Source of the DNA: Zopfochytrium polystomum
Taxonomy: Eukaryota > Chytridiomycota > Chytridiomycetes > Chytridiales > Chytridiaceae
Direction: 5' to 3'
NCBI GenBank assembly: GCA_025765615.1
Contig: JAIVFJ010000006.1
Span: forward strand, 620,001 to 684,000
Length of the DNA: 64,000 nucleotides
Positions within the stretch are counted from its first letter, which is position 1; every line of letters starts with the position of its first letter. The notes below the pieces were generated by a model, which was given only the letters and a program-made list of their open reading frames with translations, did no database searches and was not told where the DNA came from. This document shows, piece by piece, positions 1 through 11,749 of this stretch. The position numbers and the translations under genes were made by a program.

Positions 1-757
1 AAGTCATGGATGCCCGAAATACGTAGCAGACAAGGAGGGAGTGATAAAAGTCAATAATGCGAAGTTTCCCAGACAGGGTATTATCGACCTGGGCAAAGTG
101 GGCAGGATGACGACACCATATCAGGAGTTAGAGCAGTAGGAGGATTTGAAGACTTACACTACTCAGTATCCTTTAATTACAAAGCCAAGGCATCATCTTC
201 AAGACTTCATTCAAAGAAATATTATACTGTCAGGCAACAAGCGGGTTTCCTGAGTCGCAAGAAATAAAAACGATTTTGAGTAACACCGAAGGAAAAGAAT
301 GGGAGAGCAGAACAAAACGTAAGATGTGCACGGCTAGATTGAGGGCCAAAGCGCCTTCTATGCGACAAAAGAGAATTAAACTTGCATAACAAACAACTGG
401 AGAAAGGCTGCCTTGTGTCCGTCGCATCAGGAGTCAAGCATTGGGCAAGCCATAGGATGGATAGTGTAAATAAGGCAGTGGAATAGATGAAAGCGTAGAG
501 TAAGGGTCAAACAATGTGTTGTGATTTCGATTTGGATAGCGGCAGCAAGTGACTTTTTTTTTACAGCGTGTACAGGGGTACATAGCATAGAGTGAAGCCT
601 GAAGGGAGTAACTGACATCAAACCAGGCCATTCTTATCTGGTGGATTTGTCTTATGTCACAATGAAGGGCAACATTGGTGACTGGGTTGTAGACAGGGCT
701 GTCGTCGGTGGTCCCATGAAGGGGCCTTGGTGCTGCAGGAATTACTGCGCGGGATGT
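1..757. other. Non-coding flank with one dispersed-repeat copy
   Basis: No convincing gene is visible; open frames here are short and lack recognisable motifs. Positions about 675-757 hold a copy of a repeat that recurs at 34365-34445 (see that entry). The rest is unique as far as this window shows. Confidence 0.5.
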
Positions 758-1367
758 AACAGTCTACTCTGAGTGAGTGAGTGGAAGGACCGAATGAAGT
801 GGAGATGTGTGTTTGTGGGTGGTCCTTCTCCCCAACTTGGAGAGGAAGAGAAAAAAAACTCTGTTATGAATTATTGATACATAATGATGATATGCATGCT
901 GTAATAGTTGCTAGGCAAGTGTGACTGGCACAGGGTAAAAACCTCTCCTATATTATTTGCTTGAGCAGAGGAGGAGGAAAACTGTTAACACCGGGTTTCT
1001 GTTCCACTTAATACTCAGAGTATTTGTCATCAGTGCAAGTCAGCACCCAGGTCTGCATTGGTGGTGGCTCACTCTCCCATGGGCATTGTGAGAACGATAA
1101 CTGACAGTCACAATTGGTTCGGGTCCGTCTTGTGCCTCTTGCTGCTAACCAGTCAATTCTGCCTAACAGGTAATATAGGAGAGGTTTTTACCATGTGCCA
1201 GTCACGCTTGCCTAGCAACTATTACAGCATGCATATCATCATTATGTATCAATAATTCATAACAGAGTTTTTTTTCTGTTCCTCTCCAAGTTGGGGAGAA
1301 TGACCACCCACAAACACACATCTCCACTTCATTCGGTCCTTCCACTCACTCACTCAGAGTAGTCTGT
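758..1367. repeat. Large foldback (inverted) repeat, arms about 197 bp
   Basis: Positions 758-955 and 1171-1367 are reverse complements of each other over about 197 bp. By eye only about five substitutions and no large indel separate the arms. The spacer (956-1170, about 215 bp) has no long open frame. The outer ends read AACAGTCTACTCTGAG on the left and its near complement on the right. The structure is typical of a foldback or long-TIR MITE-like element and would give a long hairpin if transcribed. I see no transposase and no clear target-site duplication. Confidence 0.85.
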
Positions 1368-1375
1368 TTACACTG

Positions 1376-1680
1376 TGTCTTGAACCAGAAGAAGTATTTT
1401 GCACTTTCTTTTGTGATTGTGCCACCTTTCTCACACTTTTCTTATGCTTCTCTTTTTAGATGTGTGATGGCTGCTCTTTTTGGGTTTGCAAAGGTGTTTC
1501 TTTTGTGTTTGATGATGGGCTTTAGTAGACTCCAAATACATTCTCCTGTCTAGTGACCCCTAGATACTTTCTTTTCCCTTTTCATTAGATAGGATTGGTA
1601 TTTAGGTCATTGCTCAATTCCACCTTCAGCCCAGGGTGAAGAGATTTTGAGAGCACAGTATTACAGTGGTTTTACCTGCA
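1376..1680 (+). repeat. Dispersed repeat R1, copy 1
   Basis: This stretch shares diverged but clear similarity with 40650-41125 (plus) and with the reverse complement of 51730-52300. Shared landmarks are TTTCTTTTGTGATTGTG, a block around CCAAATACA(C/T)T(T/C)TCCTGTCTAGTG, GGATTGGTATTTAGGTC and the end block GAGAGCACAGT. It has no open reading frame. It is probably part of a non-coding transposon or SINE-like family; the family is not identified. Confidence 0.75.
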
Positions 1681-2739
1681 AAAAGCTGTGCCTGTCATAA
1701 AATCAACTGGTGTAACGTGTGAGGCCGAAATGCACAGAAATCCTGGCTTCGTTTCTTTGTTTTAACGACAATTCATGCTGTTATTGGTGTTTGAGGCAGT
1801 ACCAACTAAAGTTGGCCCTGGGCAGATTCGAAGTGGATATTGAAAAGTCCGTATTCGGATCTAGAAAGCTGCGAAACACGATTCCCAAAATTCGTGTCCA
1901 GTCATTTTGAGTCGTACAGTGCTTCAGAATCTGCTTTAGAAGTAGGTTGACCCCGTGCCACCGTGTGTGGGTGAACTACCTGCCGTTCCGCCGAACTTGC
2001 AGGACACACACTGCCCTTCCATGTCCATTCCAGTCAATGTTCTTCTTCTTCTTGTGGGTGGGCCGCCCGCAATGATACCGAAGATCAAGAGAAGCGGAAG
2101 AGATGTCAGGCCTTTGGTCGAAGATAAGGAAAACGGGTTGTGCCTCTTCGCAAAACCGGGGGACGGTGTTCAAATGTATCACGAAGCAGTGTTAATCTCG
2201 TCACACGTTGTCCACTGCCCTTGGTGATGCCATTGAAGTTTCCCTTTTTCAGTTGCGGGTCAACCAACTTGTGTGAATCCGTTCCGACCTCGAAGTACAC
2301 CGCGCGTTTTGGCGAGGGCCGGCACGCGTCTAGCAATGTCGTTCACGTCCATGCACTCGTGAAAGTGATTTCCCCGATGCTCGTCCGCTTTCGCCCGGAT
2401 CGTGGCTACACACCCTTGTTACGCTGCTGATGTTTTCGACGATGTCACACTGGTCCCCGCCCGCCCCGGAAGCCTTGCGGGTTCAGCAATTCAGACCCTC
2501 CTTCCTTGTCACGCGCCGTTGCTGCTGCCTACCTCACCCACCGCGTTGAATTCACCGCCCGCCTCCTCAACCCACACACCCCCCCTCGCGAGAATCGATC
2601 CAACCCCAGTGCCCAGAGATCGCCCCTGTCCCCCCTTTCCACTCGCTCTCCCCGACAATATCCCCCCCGGAAGCACGATCGCACAGCCCCCTCGCGCCAG
2701 AAACCAAGCGAAGCCGAACACGGCCCGTCAGCCCAAGCA
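1681..2739. other. Upstream region of the Eaf7-like gene
   Basis: No gene is recognised. The base composition turns GC-rich and CT-rich from about 2450, which fits promoter and 5' leader sequence for the gene starting at 2740. Open frames extending upstream of 2740 read as Pro/Arg-rich low-complexity sequence and are probably not coding. Confidence 0.4.
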
Positions 2740-5305
2740 ATGCCCGCCCAAGTCACTCCAGTCACCGCCGCCGCCCACGAGCTCGCCGTCCACCAGGGCT
2801 CCGCCGTCGCCGAATCCGCCGCCGTCTCCGCGGGAGACGCGGCCGCAGCGGCAAGCTGGACGCCGGCCCAGGAGGCCGCCCTGTTCTCCGCAGTGTGCGA
2901 TGCGAGGCCCATTGGTGCGAAAGCCCCCTCCCTTTTTCCCTCCAACAACTCGCCTTAATGTTCCATCATCTCGCTCGCGGACCTAACCTTCGACCGCGGT
3001 CGCAAAACAAAACTGTGATTCCCTCGCTAAAAAACAACAACAACAAAGGCGTCCACCGCCACTTTCGAATGCTCGCCATCCTCAACCAGCTGTCGCGCGG
3101 CGCAGAGACCGCCGACCTTCGAGCGCGCGACGTGTGGGACCACCTCGGGAACGTGTTTGATCTGGGCCTGCTGAACGAAAAGGTGCGTTGGGGAAAAGGG
3201 CAGATACCCGGACCAAACTTTGCTCATTTCGACCCCACCCCCACCATTTCAACCTCAAGGCGGATGCGGCGATAGGCCCAAAGTACTACGGGGCAGAGGC
3301 CGCGGCGTCTTTCGTCACCCAGTCGCCGCAGCCATCGATGGCGGCGGGAACTCCGACGGCTTCGGCAGCAGTAGCACCCGCGGCGAACTTGGGCCTCGCG
3401 GCGCGAGACGGAGTCCCGGCGGCGGCGGCGCCGCTGTCGATCGTGGCGGAAACAGACTTTTACCTCCCCCTCGACGACTTTGAGTCGCTCATCGCTCAGC
3501 GGAGACAAGACCCTTTCTCACCGATCCACCCCGCGGCGGCGGCGGCGGCAGCCGCCGCTGCAGCAGCAGCGGGGACGTCGTCGTCGCCGATCAAATCGCC
3601 GCACCCCGCCGCAGGGCTGATGGAAGACGTACGCACGCCAACCGGGAGCGCGTCGGGCAGCGCAACTGGGCGGAAACGGTCGCGCGGGTCGTTTGCAGAG
3701 CAAGGCGGCGGCGACGACACTGGAGGGCACAGCCGCGACGAGCACGGGACTTTGCTGACCCCGGCGGCGGCGGCGGCGGCAGCGGCGGCGGCAGCGGCCG
3801 TGGCGGCGGCGACGGCGGCGGCAGGGCCGGCGGGACGCACGCGCGGCGGGCTGCGGAGCCAGAGCAAGGTCGCGGCGCAGGCGGCGCAGGCGGCCCTGGC
3901 TGCCGTGGCGGCCTCGTCCGCGTCGGCGCCGGGGTCCCTGACCGGCTCGGATGGCGCGAGCGGTGGGGCGCGGAGCGACGACGACGAGGCGGAGGCCGCC
4001 ACTGACGGCGGGGGTGACGCCATGAGCGCTACCGGGGGCGACGCGGGAGGAACTGTCGGGACACCGACCCCGTCGACTGTGTTGCAGCAGAGCTTGCACA
4101 CGCAGCAACCGCAGCAGCAACAGATTCAACCACAGCAGCAACAACAGCCGCAGCAGCAAGAACAACAACAACAGCAACAACAAATGCAAGTACAGCTACA
4201 ACAACAGCAGCATCAGCAGCAACTTCAGCAACAGCAACAGCAACAGCAACAACAGCAACTACAACAATTGCAACTTCAACAGCATCTTCAGCAGCAGCAG
4301 CAGCAGCAGCAGCCACCGCCGGTTGCAGGCCGCAAGCGGCGGGGCACCGCATCGTCGGCGGACCTCACAGCCGCGGCAGAGGCCGCGGCCGCGGCGGTTG
4401 CGACCGCGCAAACCCACACGCCGATGCAAGGGATCGAAGACGCCGAAGCGGCGGCACAGTTCCAGCAGCAGCAACAACAGCAACAACAACAACAACAACA
4501 ACTGTTTCTTCAGATGCAACAGCAGCAACAACTCCAGCTGCAGCAACATATGCAGATGCAGATGCAGCTGCAGATGCAACAACAGCAGCAGCAGCAGCAG
4601 CAGCCACAGCAGCAGCAGCCAAAAAAGCGCGGACGGCCGCGGCTCGCGCGCGCCCCCGACGGCAGCGTGCTGCGGGTATCAAACGCCACGGTGACCGCAG
4701 CAGCGGCGGCAGCAGCGGCGGCGGCGACGGCGGCAGCTGCTGCGGCGTCCGCCGCCGGTTCGCAGTCGTCGACGCCGCCCCTTGCAGGCGACGGGTATGG
4801 CAGCGCGCCAGGGTCGCGCAAGTCGAGCTCTGCAGGGATCCTCCTTGCGCGCGGCGGCGACGGCGGCGGCGGGGAAGCGCAACAAGCGCAGCCTCCGCCA
4901 CTTTCTTCTTCTTCACTCCATCCGTCGTCGCAGGCGATTGTGGCGCCGATCCTCGACCACCACGCGGCGGCCGGTGGGGGTGGCGGTGGTGGTGGGGGAA
5001 TATCGGTGTCGGTGGTGGTGACTCCCTCTGCGTCGGCGGATGGCGCGGCGGTAGCGGGGGGGCGCGCGGGTGGTGGTGGTGGTGGTGGCGAGGACGGCGA
5101 CGACGGACCGGACGACCCCCCGCACCTCGGCGGCGGCGGCGGCGGGAACCAGCAGAGCGGCGGCAGCGCTAGCACAAGTACCAGCACCAGCGCCAGCAGC
5201 AGCAGCAGCAGCCCGCTGCAGGAGACGCCGGCGGCGGCTGCGGCTGCGGCTGCGCCGCCTCCTTCTTCGGTCGGGCGGCGCACGCGGACGGCGAAGAAGA
5301 AGTAG
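2740..5305 (+). CDS. EAF7: Eaf7/MRGBP-type NuA4 histone acetyltransferase subunit (CT20 family)
   Basis: Three exons are inferred: 2740-2914, 3049-3182 and 3260-5305 (784 aa, stop TAG). Splicing rebuilds the CT20-family core: W40 in ASWTPAQEAALFSAV, then RPIGVHRHFRM, then VWDHLGNVFDLGLLNEK. The downstream FYLPLDDFESL motif sits near residue 170 after an insertion of about 65 residues. Known members bridge MRG15/Eaf3 to the NuA4/TIP60 complex in the nucleus. The protein is very long for the family (usually about 200-425 aa) because of poly-Ala, poly-Gln and poly-Gly tracts. An AT-hook-like KKRGRPR motif lies near residue 560. The start at 2740 is the last ATG before the core and upstream frames look non-coding. 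Family assignment is firm; the first exon boundary and the role of the tail are inference. Confidence 0.85.
4086..4620 (+). repeat. CAG/CAA-rich polyglutamine-coding tracts
   Basis: Several mixed CAG/CAA runs inside the Eaf7-like gene encode glutamine tracts broken by Leu, Met, His and Ala. CAA interruptions are frequent, which normally lowers repeat instability. GCG/GCA tracts (for example 3533-3570 and 3763-3830) give poly-Ala. Confidence 0.9.
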
Positions 5306-6317
5306 TGGTGGTGGCAGTACTAGCAGTAGTGAGTGTGGGTGAGGGTGGGTTGGGTGATGGTGTCTTTCCAATATTGCCCAAACGCGCATAGGCCAGAGAG
5401 GGAAAAAAAAAAGAAAAAAAAAAAGACAGAGAAGAAAGAAATGGAACAGTTGCATGTATGTACATGTTTGCTAAGCGAGGAGGGGGGTTTTCTGTTTTGC
5501 TGACACGCGTTGCAGCGGGTTAGGGGGGGAGGTGTATGCGATGTTTGGTAGTGGATGGGATGGCTGCGAAATGCCTTTTTTTGAAGTGTATGATGACGTG
5601 GCACCTCCCGGCTTCTGCGTGACATCATCATCATTGTTGTGCAGAACACCCGAGACACCAAGACAAAAATGGGAAAGTGGGTGACGTCACTCGTCTTTGT
5701 CGCAGGGAGTCTGTTTTTTTTTTTTTCCCCCCGTTTTAAAAAAATTTAGTGGTCGACCCAAGAAATCATCCTTCACCCCCTTCGGAGCAAACGTTTGGTT
5801 GGGGGTATTCATAATGTACTCCCCACCACTCATCCCTACACCTAACTCCGCTCGCGGCGACGGTCGCAGCCTGCGAGGGATCTTTTTTTTTTTTTTTTTT
5901 TTTGTTTGCATCCGAAGTAGAGGGTTGGCATCCGAAGTAGAGTAGAGTAGAGTGTAGAGTTTTTGCCATCTTTGCCCGGATTCTTGTTCAGCGTTCGCAA
6001 TGTTTCAATTTGTCGAATCAACAGTTTTGTTTTGTTTTTTTTTGGGGTGGGATGTTTGATAGTGTTGGTAAAGTATTACCGGGGCAATTGTTGGGGGAGG
6101 ATCCCGTGCCTGATCGGGATAACGTAAAAGAAATACAAAAACAAACAAACAAAAAAAAAAAAAAACCACCTCCATCGGATCCTTACCCCAAAAAGCAATC
6201 CATTCACACCCCCCAGTTCACCCACTCCTCCAGGCGGGCCTGGGGCTTCCTCGCTCGGCCGCCTGATCTTGGCACGATCGCCCCGCCGCCGCCCACGACG
6301 ACGACGATTTACCAACC
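5306..6317. other. Intergenic region, homopolymer-rich
   Basis: No gene is seen. It contains A-rich and T-rich homopolymers (for example 5405-5425 and 5882-5903) and a short tandem duplication of GCATCCGAAGTAGAG at about 5908-5941 running into GTAGA repeats. It should hold the 3' end of the Eaf7-like gene and the promoter of the lipin gene. Confidence 0.5.
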
Positions 6318-9300
6318 ATGAGCTCCGTTGTGGCCTTTGCCGGGAAGGTGCGTCGGCCCCAGCTCATCGAATTCCCTCATCACCATCAACTGCCCTCCTC
6401 CCCGCCGGCAGCCGTCGCACGGTCGTCGTTCGTGGTCGTTCGTCATCCCCGCCCCCGGTGTCACTCACTCTCACTCTCGCTCCTCTTCCTGTGAACCGTG
6501 CTGCTTGGCCAATGGCGACCACGACAGTGGCGGCGGCGGGCGCCGGTGGTAATGGTGGTGGCGCTGCCTTCCCAGACCCGCGCCGGCGCCGGAGGCACCA
6601 GCCACCCGCTCTTTCTTCTTCCCCGTCCTCCTCCTCCTCCTCCTCGTCTGTCCATAGCCACCACCATCGTCCTCTCCGCCGCCGCTGCCGCCACCACAAA
6701 CACCTCCTCCACAGTTGCTCGTCAGCACCAGCAGCCAAGCGCGACCGATCGCTGCTCTTCCTTCTGCTCTTCCTTCTGCTCCTCCTTGCTGCCCGTCCTA
6801 ACCCCCGCGCTCTCCCCCTTAATTCTCGGACAACAACAACAACGACGACAGGTCGTCTCGACGGTCGCCGACTTTTACGGCAACATCAACCCCGCAACCT
6901 TGTCCGGCGCCATCGACATTGTCGTCGTCGAGCAAGAATCGGGCACCCTCGCTTGCTCGCCGTTCCACGTCCGCTTTGGCAAGCTGAAGCTCTTGCGGCC
7001 CGTCGAGAAAAAGGTGTCCATCGCCATCAATGGCGAGGCTACGGATCTCGTCATGAAGGTCGGCGAGGCAGGCGAGGCTTTCTTTGTCGTCGAAACCCAG
7101 GGCGGGGCCGCCGGAAACGAAGAGTATGCAACCTCTCCGCTGACCCAGCCGACCAGGATCCCGGAAGAGGTGCGGTGATGTCGTCATCATGGGCGGCGGG
7201 TGGCTTGTGACTTTTGACTGAGATGCTCTGCTCTGCTATCAACTTTCGCCGATCCACCCAGGTTGTCTTGGAGCCCCTCAGCTTGGACGATGCGACCTCG
7301 GGCCAAGAAGACTCACCGCCCATCGATGACACGGCCGGCAGCGGCACCGCCGTCGTCGACATGGAGGCATCGCAAATATCCCACATCTCGGCGGTTACGG
7401 CCACAGAAGGGCCTGAAGCCGGCGAGGCTGTCGGCGGCGGCGGCTCCCAGCGACCCTCTGCCGGTCCGTCGGGGCGCCATCGGTCATTTTCCGACGATCA
7501 GCTTGCGCACGACCCCAGCCTGGAGGAGGCCGACGCTGCGAGCGACGCCGCCAGCGACACGGACGCCGAGTGAGTATGCGAACACATTCCGAGCGGCCGC
7601 ATCGCTTCCCGACCCTTTTCGTTTCGCTTTCTTGAAATTGATGCAGCGACCGAGTGAACTCACCGCGTCTGCTGGTTTTTATTTTATTTTATTTTTCCTT
7701 CCTACCAACCACTTTTTCCCTCCTGCAAGCCCTCGTCAACAACAGGCAGTCCCGCACCGGAGAATGGGACCAAAGAGCGATGGCGACCTGGAAGAATCGC
7801 AGTTCGTTGGGCCGTCGTCACCGCCAAACAGCTGGTCGTGGACGTGGGGTGGCCTGCCAGTGAAGTCCGAAGAACAAAGCCGAAACATCGACGCATGGGA
7901 CAAGGAATCCACAAAATCCCTTGCGCTGACCGGAATGGCCGTGCACGGTGGATCATCCAGCTCGTCGTCGTCGTCGTCGTCGTCGTCGTCTTCGTCATCG
8001 ATCAAGCCGGATGCCGCTGCGTCTGTCGAGGTCGCCGCGGCTGCCGCGACCGCCACTTTCGGCGCCGTTCCGCGTGGACCGCAACCGGAAAGGCCAAGTC
8101 CCAATCGCCAAGTTTCGTCCCTCTCCCGTGCCATCGATCTCAACAACGCCGCAGAAAGCAAGGGCCTGGGCATTACCGGCGGCCCGACCGAAACGGCGCC
8201 GGAGGAATCCGGCCCGGAAATGTCGGTGAACGAAAAAATGGACAGCTTCTTTGCCTCGCTCCCCAACGAGGTCGAACCTCCCCTCAGCAGCTTGACCTCT
8301 CCCGTTGGCAGCCCCACACCAGAATCCATGATGCAAAAGCCAGGTGCCCGGTCGTCGCGGCAGCGCTCTGGATTCATTGGGGAGTTCCCGTCAGAGGCGC
8401 GCCCTGACGCCGACACCTTTGTATTGAACGTGAGCGGGCCGGACGCTCTTCCCGCGAATGCCGCCACCGTCACTGTTCCAGCGACCGTAGCCACTCACCC
8501 ATTGACGGAAGTCGAGTTTAGCTTTTGCCCGCGTTCGGTCCTGCTGGAGCTTCAGAAGGGTCCCCCTCCCCCCACCTCGGACGACGCAACCGCGCCGGCC
8601 GCCGCTCTTTCATCCTCTCCTAGCATCGGCTTCCTCTCGAGCACGCTGTCGTCGTCGAACCTGGCCCATTCCGAGTATCAAGCAGCGCTCGAAGAGTTTT
8701 CCAAGCACCGGCTCACCTACGACGTCCTCGAGTCGACCCCGCACGTCCTCTCTAACCGCTCCCTCGTCGTCAAGATCAACGGCGCCTATTACGACGGCCC
8801 CGCCGGGATAGCCGCCATCGCCGCCTCGGTCGCTTTCGGTCGCTCCCTCTCCCACGACGCCATCCAGCGCCTGTCCACCGCGACGGGCCTCGGCGGCCCC
8901 ACCGCGGCCGTCCACCGCTCGCCCTCGCAACAGGGCGTCGGCGGTGACGGAAAGCGATATAGCGGCTTTGGGTCGTTCCGAAACTGGTTTTCGCGCTCGG
9001 GCCCAGCCGGCGGCGGCCTGGACCGCAGCGCGTCGACCGCGTCCGCCGCCGACACGGCCACCCCTGGAACCGGCGGCCGCACCTCTCCCGACCCGGCGGC
9101 GACCCCCGCCGACCCGTTCGCGTCGCCGCTGTCCCCTGCCACAACCGTCGCCGGCACCGCCACGTCGCAAGGGAAGAAACCCGACGCGGCGGCCGTCGCG
9201 GCGGCGCCCGCCACAACCCTCACCCCGCCCGTGTCGCCAAAGCCGACAGAAAAAAAGGCGTCGTACGTAAAGTCCCTTCGGCTCACATCCGACGAGCTCC

Positions 9301-10705
9301 GGGCGCTCGGCCTGAAAAAGGGCATCAACACGATCACATTTTCGGTGACCAGCACGCTGCAGGGCACCGCGACGTGCTCGGCAAAGATTTACTTTTGGGA
9401 CTGGAAGACGAAGGTCGTTATTTCGGACATTGACGGGACGATTACAAAGTGAGTGAGGGGGGTTTGCTTGCTGTGGCTTATCTGATGTCCTTTCCTCCCC
9501 GCCAACCGCCAAGATCCGACGTGTGGGGACACGTGTTCACCATGGTCGGACGGGACTGGACGCACGCGGGCGTCGCGTCGCTGTACACCAACATTTTCAA
9601 GAACGGGTACCAGATCCTCTACCTGACGTCCAGGGCGATCGGGCAGTCCAACTACACGCGCGACTACCTCAACAAGGTGGAGCAAGAGTCGAACAAGCTG
9701 CCTGATGGTCCCGTCATCATGAGCCCAGACCGGCTCTTCACGGCGCTGCACCGCGAGGTGATCCAGCGGCGGCCGGAAGAGTTCAAGATCGCGTGCCTGC
9801 GCGACATCAAGCGGCTGTTTGGCGCGGGCGTGGCCCCCTTCACGGCCGGCTTTGGCAACCGCATCACGGACGCGCTGTCGTACCGCAGCGTCGACGTGCC
9901 GCCGTCCCGCATTTTCACCATCGACCCCACCGGCGAGGTTAAGCTGGAGCTCTTGGCCACGTACAAGAGCAGCTACGTCAAGCTGAATGACATGGTCGAT
10001 CAGATCTTTCCGCCGCTCGACGGCGGCGACGGCGCGGGCGGCGGCGGCGGGGGCATGGGGGCCGACGGTGCGGTCGGTAGTAGCGGCGGCGGGGGCGCCG
10101 ACGGCGGTGACGCGGCGGGGGGTGCGGCTGGATCAGCTTCTGCGGCGGGAGCGGGGGCGTGGGCGGGGGCGGAAGCCGGGGCCGGGGCCGAGCGCGGGGC
10201 GAGTACGGCGGCGGCAGACGTGGTCGTTGGCGCTGTGGGAGGCGGCGGCGGCGGGCTGTCCGCGGCGGGGCGGTTCGGCGACGTGGAGTTTTGGCGTGCG
10301 GAGGTGCCGCAGGTGGACGTGTCTGCCGACGACGTTGCGCGCGGCGTCGCCGACGTCGCGTCGGCGACGTCGGCGGCAGCGCGGGATCCGCCGCCTCAGT
10401 CTTCTTTGTCGTCGTCGCCGTCAGCACCGGTGCCCATACCCTCCGCCGCCGCCGCCGCCGCCGTTCCGCGTGGGGCCGGCCGAGCGGGCGAAGGCGACTA
10501 CGACGACGAGGAGCTTTTAGGGGACGAAGACGACGACGAGGAGGAGGAGGACGAGTTTGAGGAGGACGAAGGGGAGGACGAAGGGGACGAAGAAGACGAA
10601 GACGAGTTTGACGACGAGGACGAGGACGACGACGACGAGGACGGGCCGGCCAAGATATCACAGCTTGCAGAGCGCGTGCTGGAGATGCGGGAGCACCCTT
10701 TCTGA
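6318..10705 (+). CDS. PAH1: Lipin / Pah1-type Mg2+-dependent phosphatidate phosphatase
   Basis: Five exons are inferred: 6318-6347, 6852-7169, 7262-7569, 7730-9448 and 9514-10705 (1188 aa, stop TGA). The enzyme dephosphorylates phosphatidic acid to diacylglycerol at the ER/nuclear membrane, controlling triacylglycerol and phospholipid synthesis. The N-terminal N-LIP domain (residues 1 to about 110) shows [15 protein letters not shown] and [15 protein letters not shown]. The C-terminal LNS2/HAD domain carries the catalytic DIDGT at residues 785-789, split from SDVWGH by intron 4, then YLTSRAIGQ. The middle is Ser/Pro/Ala-rich. A strongly acidic Asp/Glu tract at about residues 1121-1172 precedes the C-terminus; in yeast Pah1 an acidic tail contacts the Nem1-Spo7 phosphatase, so a similar role is plausible here. 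Intron 1 (504 bp) is long for this locus, so a missed small exon is possible. Confidence 0.95.
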
Positions 10706-11582
10706 TGAAAGGCGCGGGCGGTGGAGGGGGGTCAGTGTTTTTCGTGTGTGCGTGTGCGCTTTTGTGTGTTTGAGAGGGTTGAGATAGAGCGAGAGAGCGA
10801 GAGAGGGACCATGCACACACACACACACACACACACTCTCTCTCTCTCCATCTGTGAGCAATTCTGTGTGATGTGTGTGAGTTTTTCGTGTGCGTATGTG
10901 GAAAATTGGGAGAAAACGTTACCCTTCCCCCCTCCCCCTAGGTCATCTTTTTTTTTCTTTTTTTTTGTGTGTGAGTGTGAGTGTGAGTGTGTGTTTGTGT
11001 GTGTGGAGTGCGGAGTGCAGAGTGCAGAGTGCGTGCTTGAGTTGGGTTGTGAGGGGGTGCGTGGGTGAGTTGGTTGTGCAGAGTGCTTTTTCTTCTTTGC
11101 GTGCTTCTTTTTCTTCTTCTTCCTCGATCCCTTCTTGCACTTTAGTCAAAAGTAAAATAAAAAATAAAAAGAAACCCGTGTGCTTTTTCCTTTTTCCAAA
11201 AAAAAAAAAAAAAAAAAAAAGAAGAACACCCCCTCGTTCCAAAAATTTTGTCTGACGTAGTCGATCACTTACTTTTGTTGGGCGATCGTTTTTGATCGTT
11301 TTTTTGTTTGTTTTTTTTTTCTGTTTTCTTGGTTTTTTCTTTTTTTTCTTTTTCTGGGGGCGAACGAGCGCCCAAATGTTTTTCCGGGCGGCGCGTGAAG
11401 AGGGATTGTCCGCGATCGAGAGACGGAGACTGGGTGGGCGCTAAAAACCGTAAACAAAGAAACAAAAAAAATTCTGTGATCTCTCTTTCTTTCGCGGTCC
11501 CTCTCTCTATCACTCCCCTCGGTTCTCTGTCTCTATCTGCCTCTTTTTCCATCCAAAAAGGAACTTTTCGTCTTTCAAGGGA

Positions 11583-11613
<31 letters not shown>

Positions 11614-11749
11614 GAACCCAATAGATAAACCAAAAAAAAAGAGAAAAATGAAGAGAAGAGGAAGATGAAGAAGAAAACAGGGTTGTGAACCAAAAAAAAA
11701 AAAAAAAAAAAAAGGAAACCAAAAAAAAAAGAAAAATAAAAATAGGCAA
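10706..11749. other. Intergenic region with microsatellites
   Basis: No gene is seen. Simple sequences include CA repeats (10813-10834, 11586-11613), a GT-rich stretch (10966-11003), an A-run at 11199-11220 and A-rich tracts directly upstream of the desaturase start. It covers the lipin 3' end and the desaturase promoter and leader. Confidence 0.5.

Noticed and set aside
3496..5283. Long minus-strand frames opposite the Eaf7-like gene
   Set aside because: They mirror the CAG/GCG repeats of the coding strand and lack any domain; the plus strand carries the conserved CT20 core and fitting introns.
7736..9512. Minus-strand frames of 190-300 codons under the lipin gene
   Set aside because: Shadows of the GC-rich lipin coding exon, Arg/Gly-rich with no motif.
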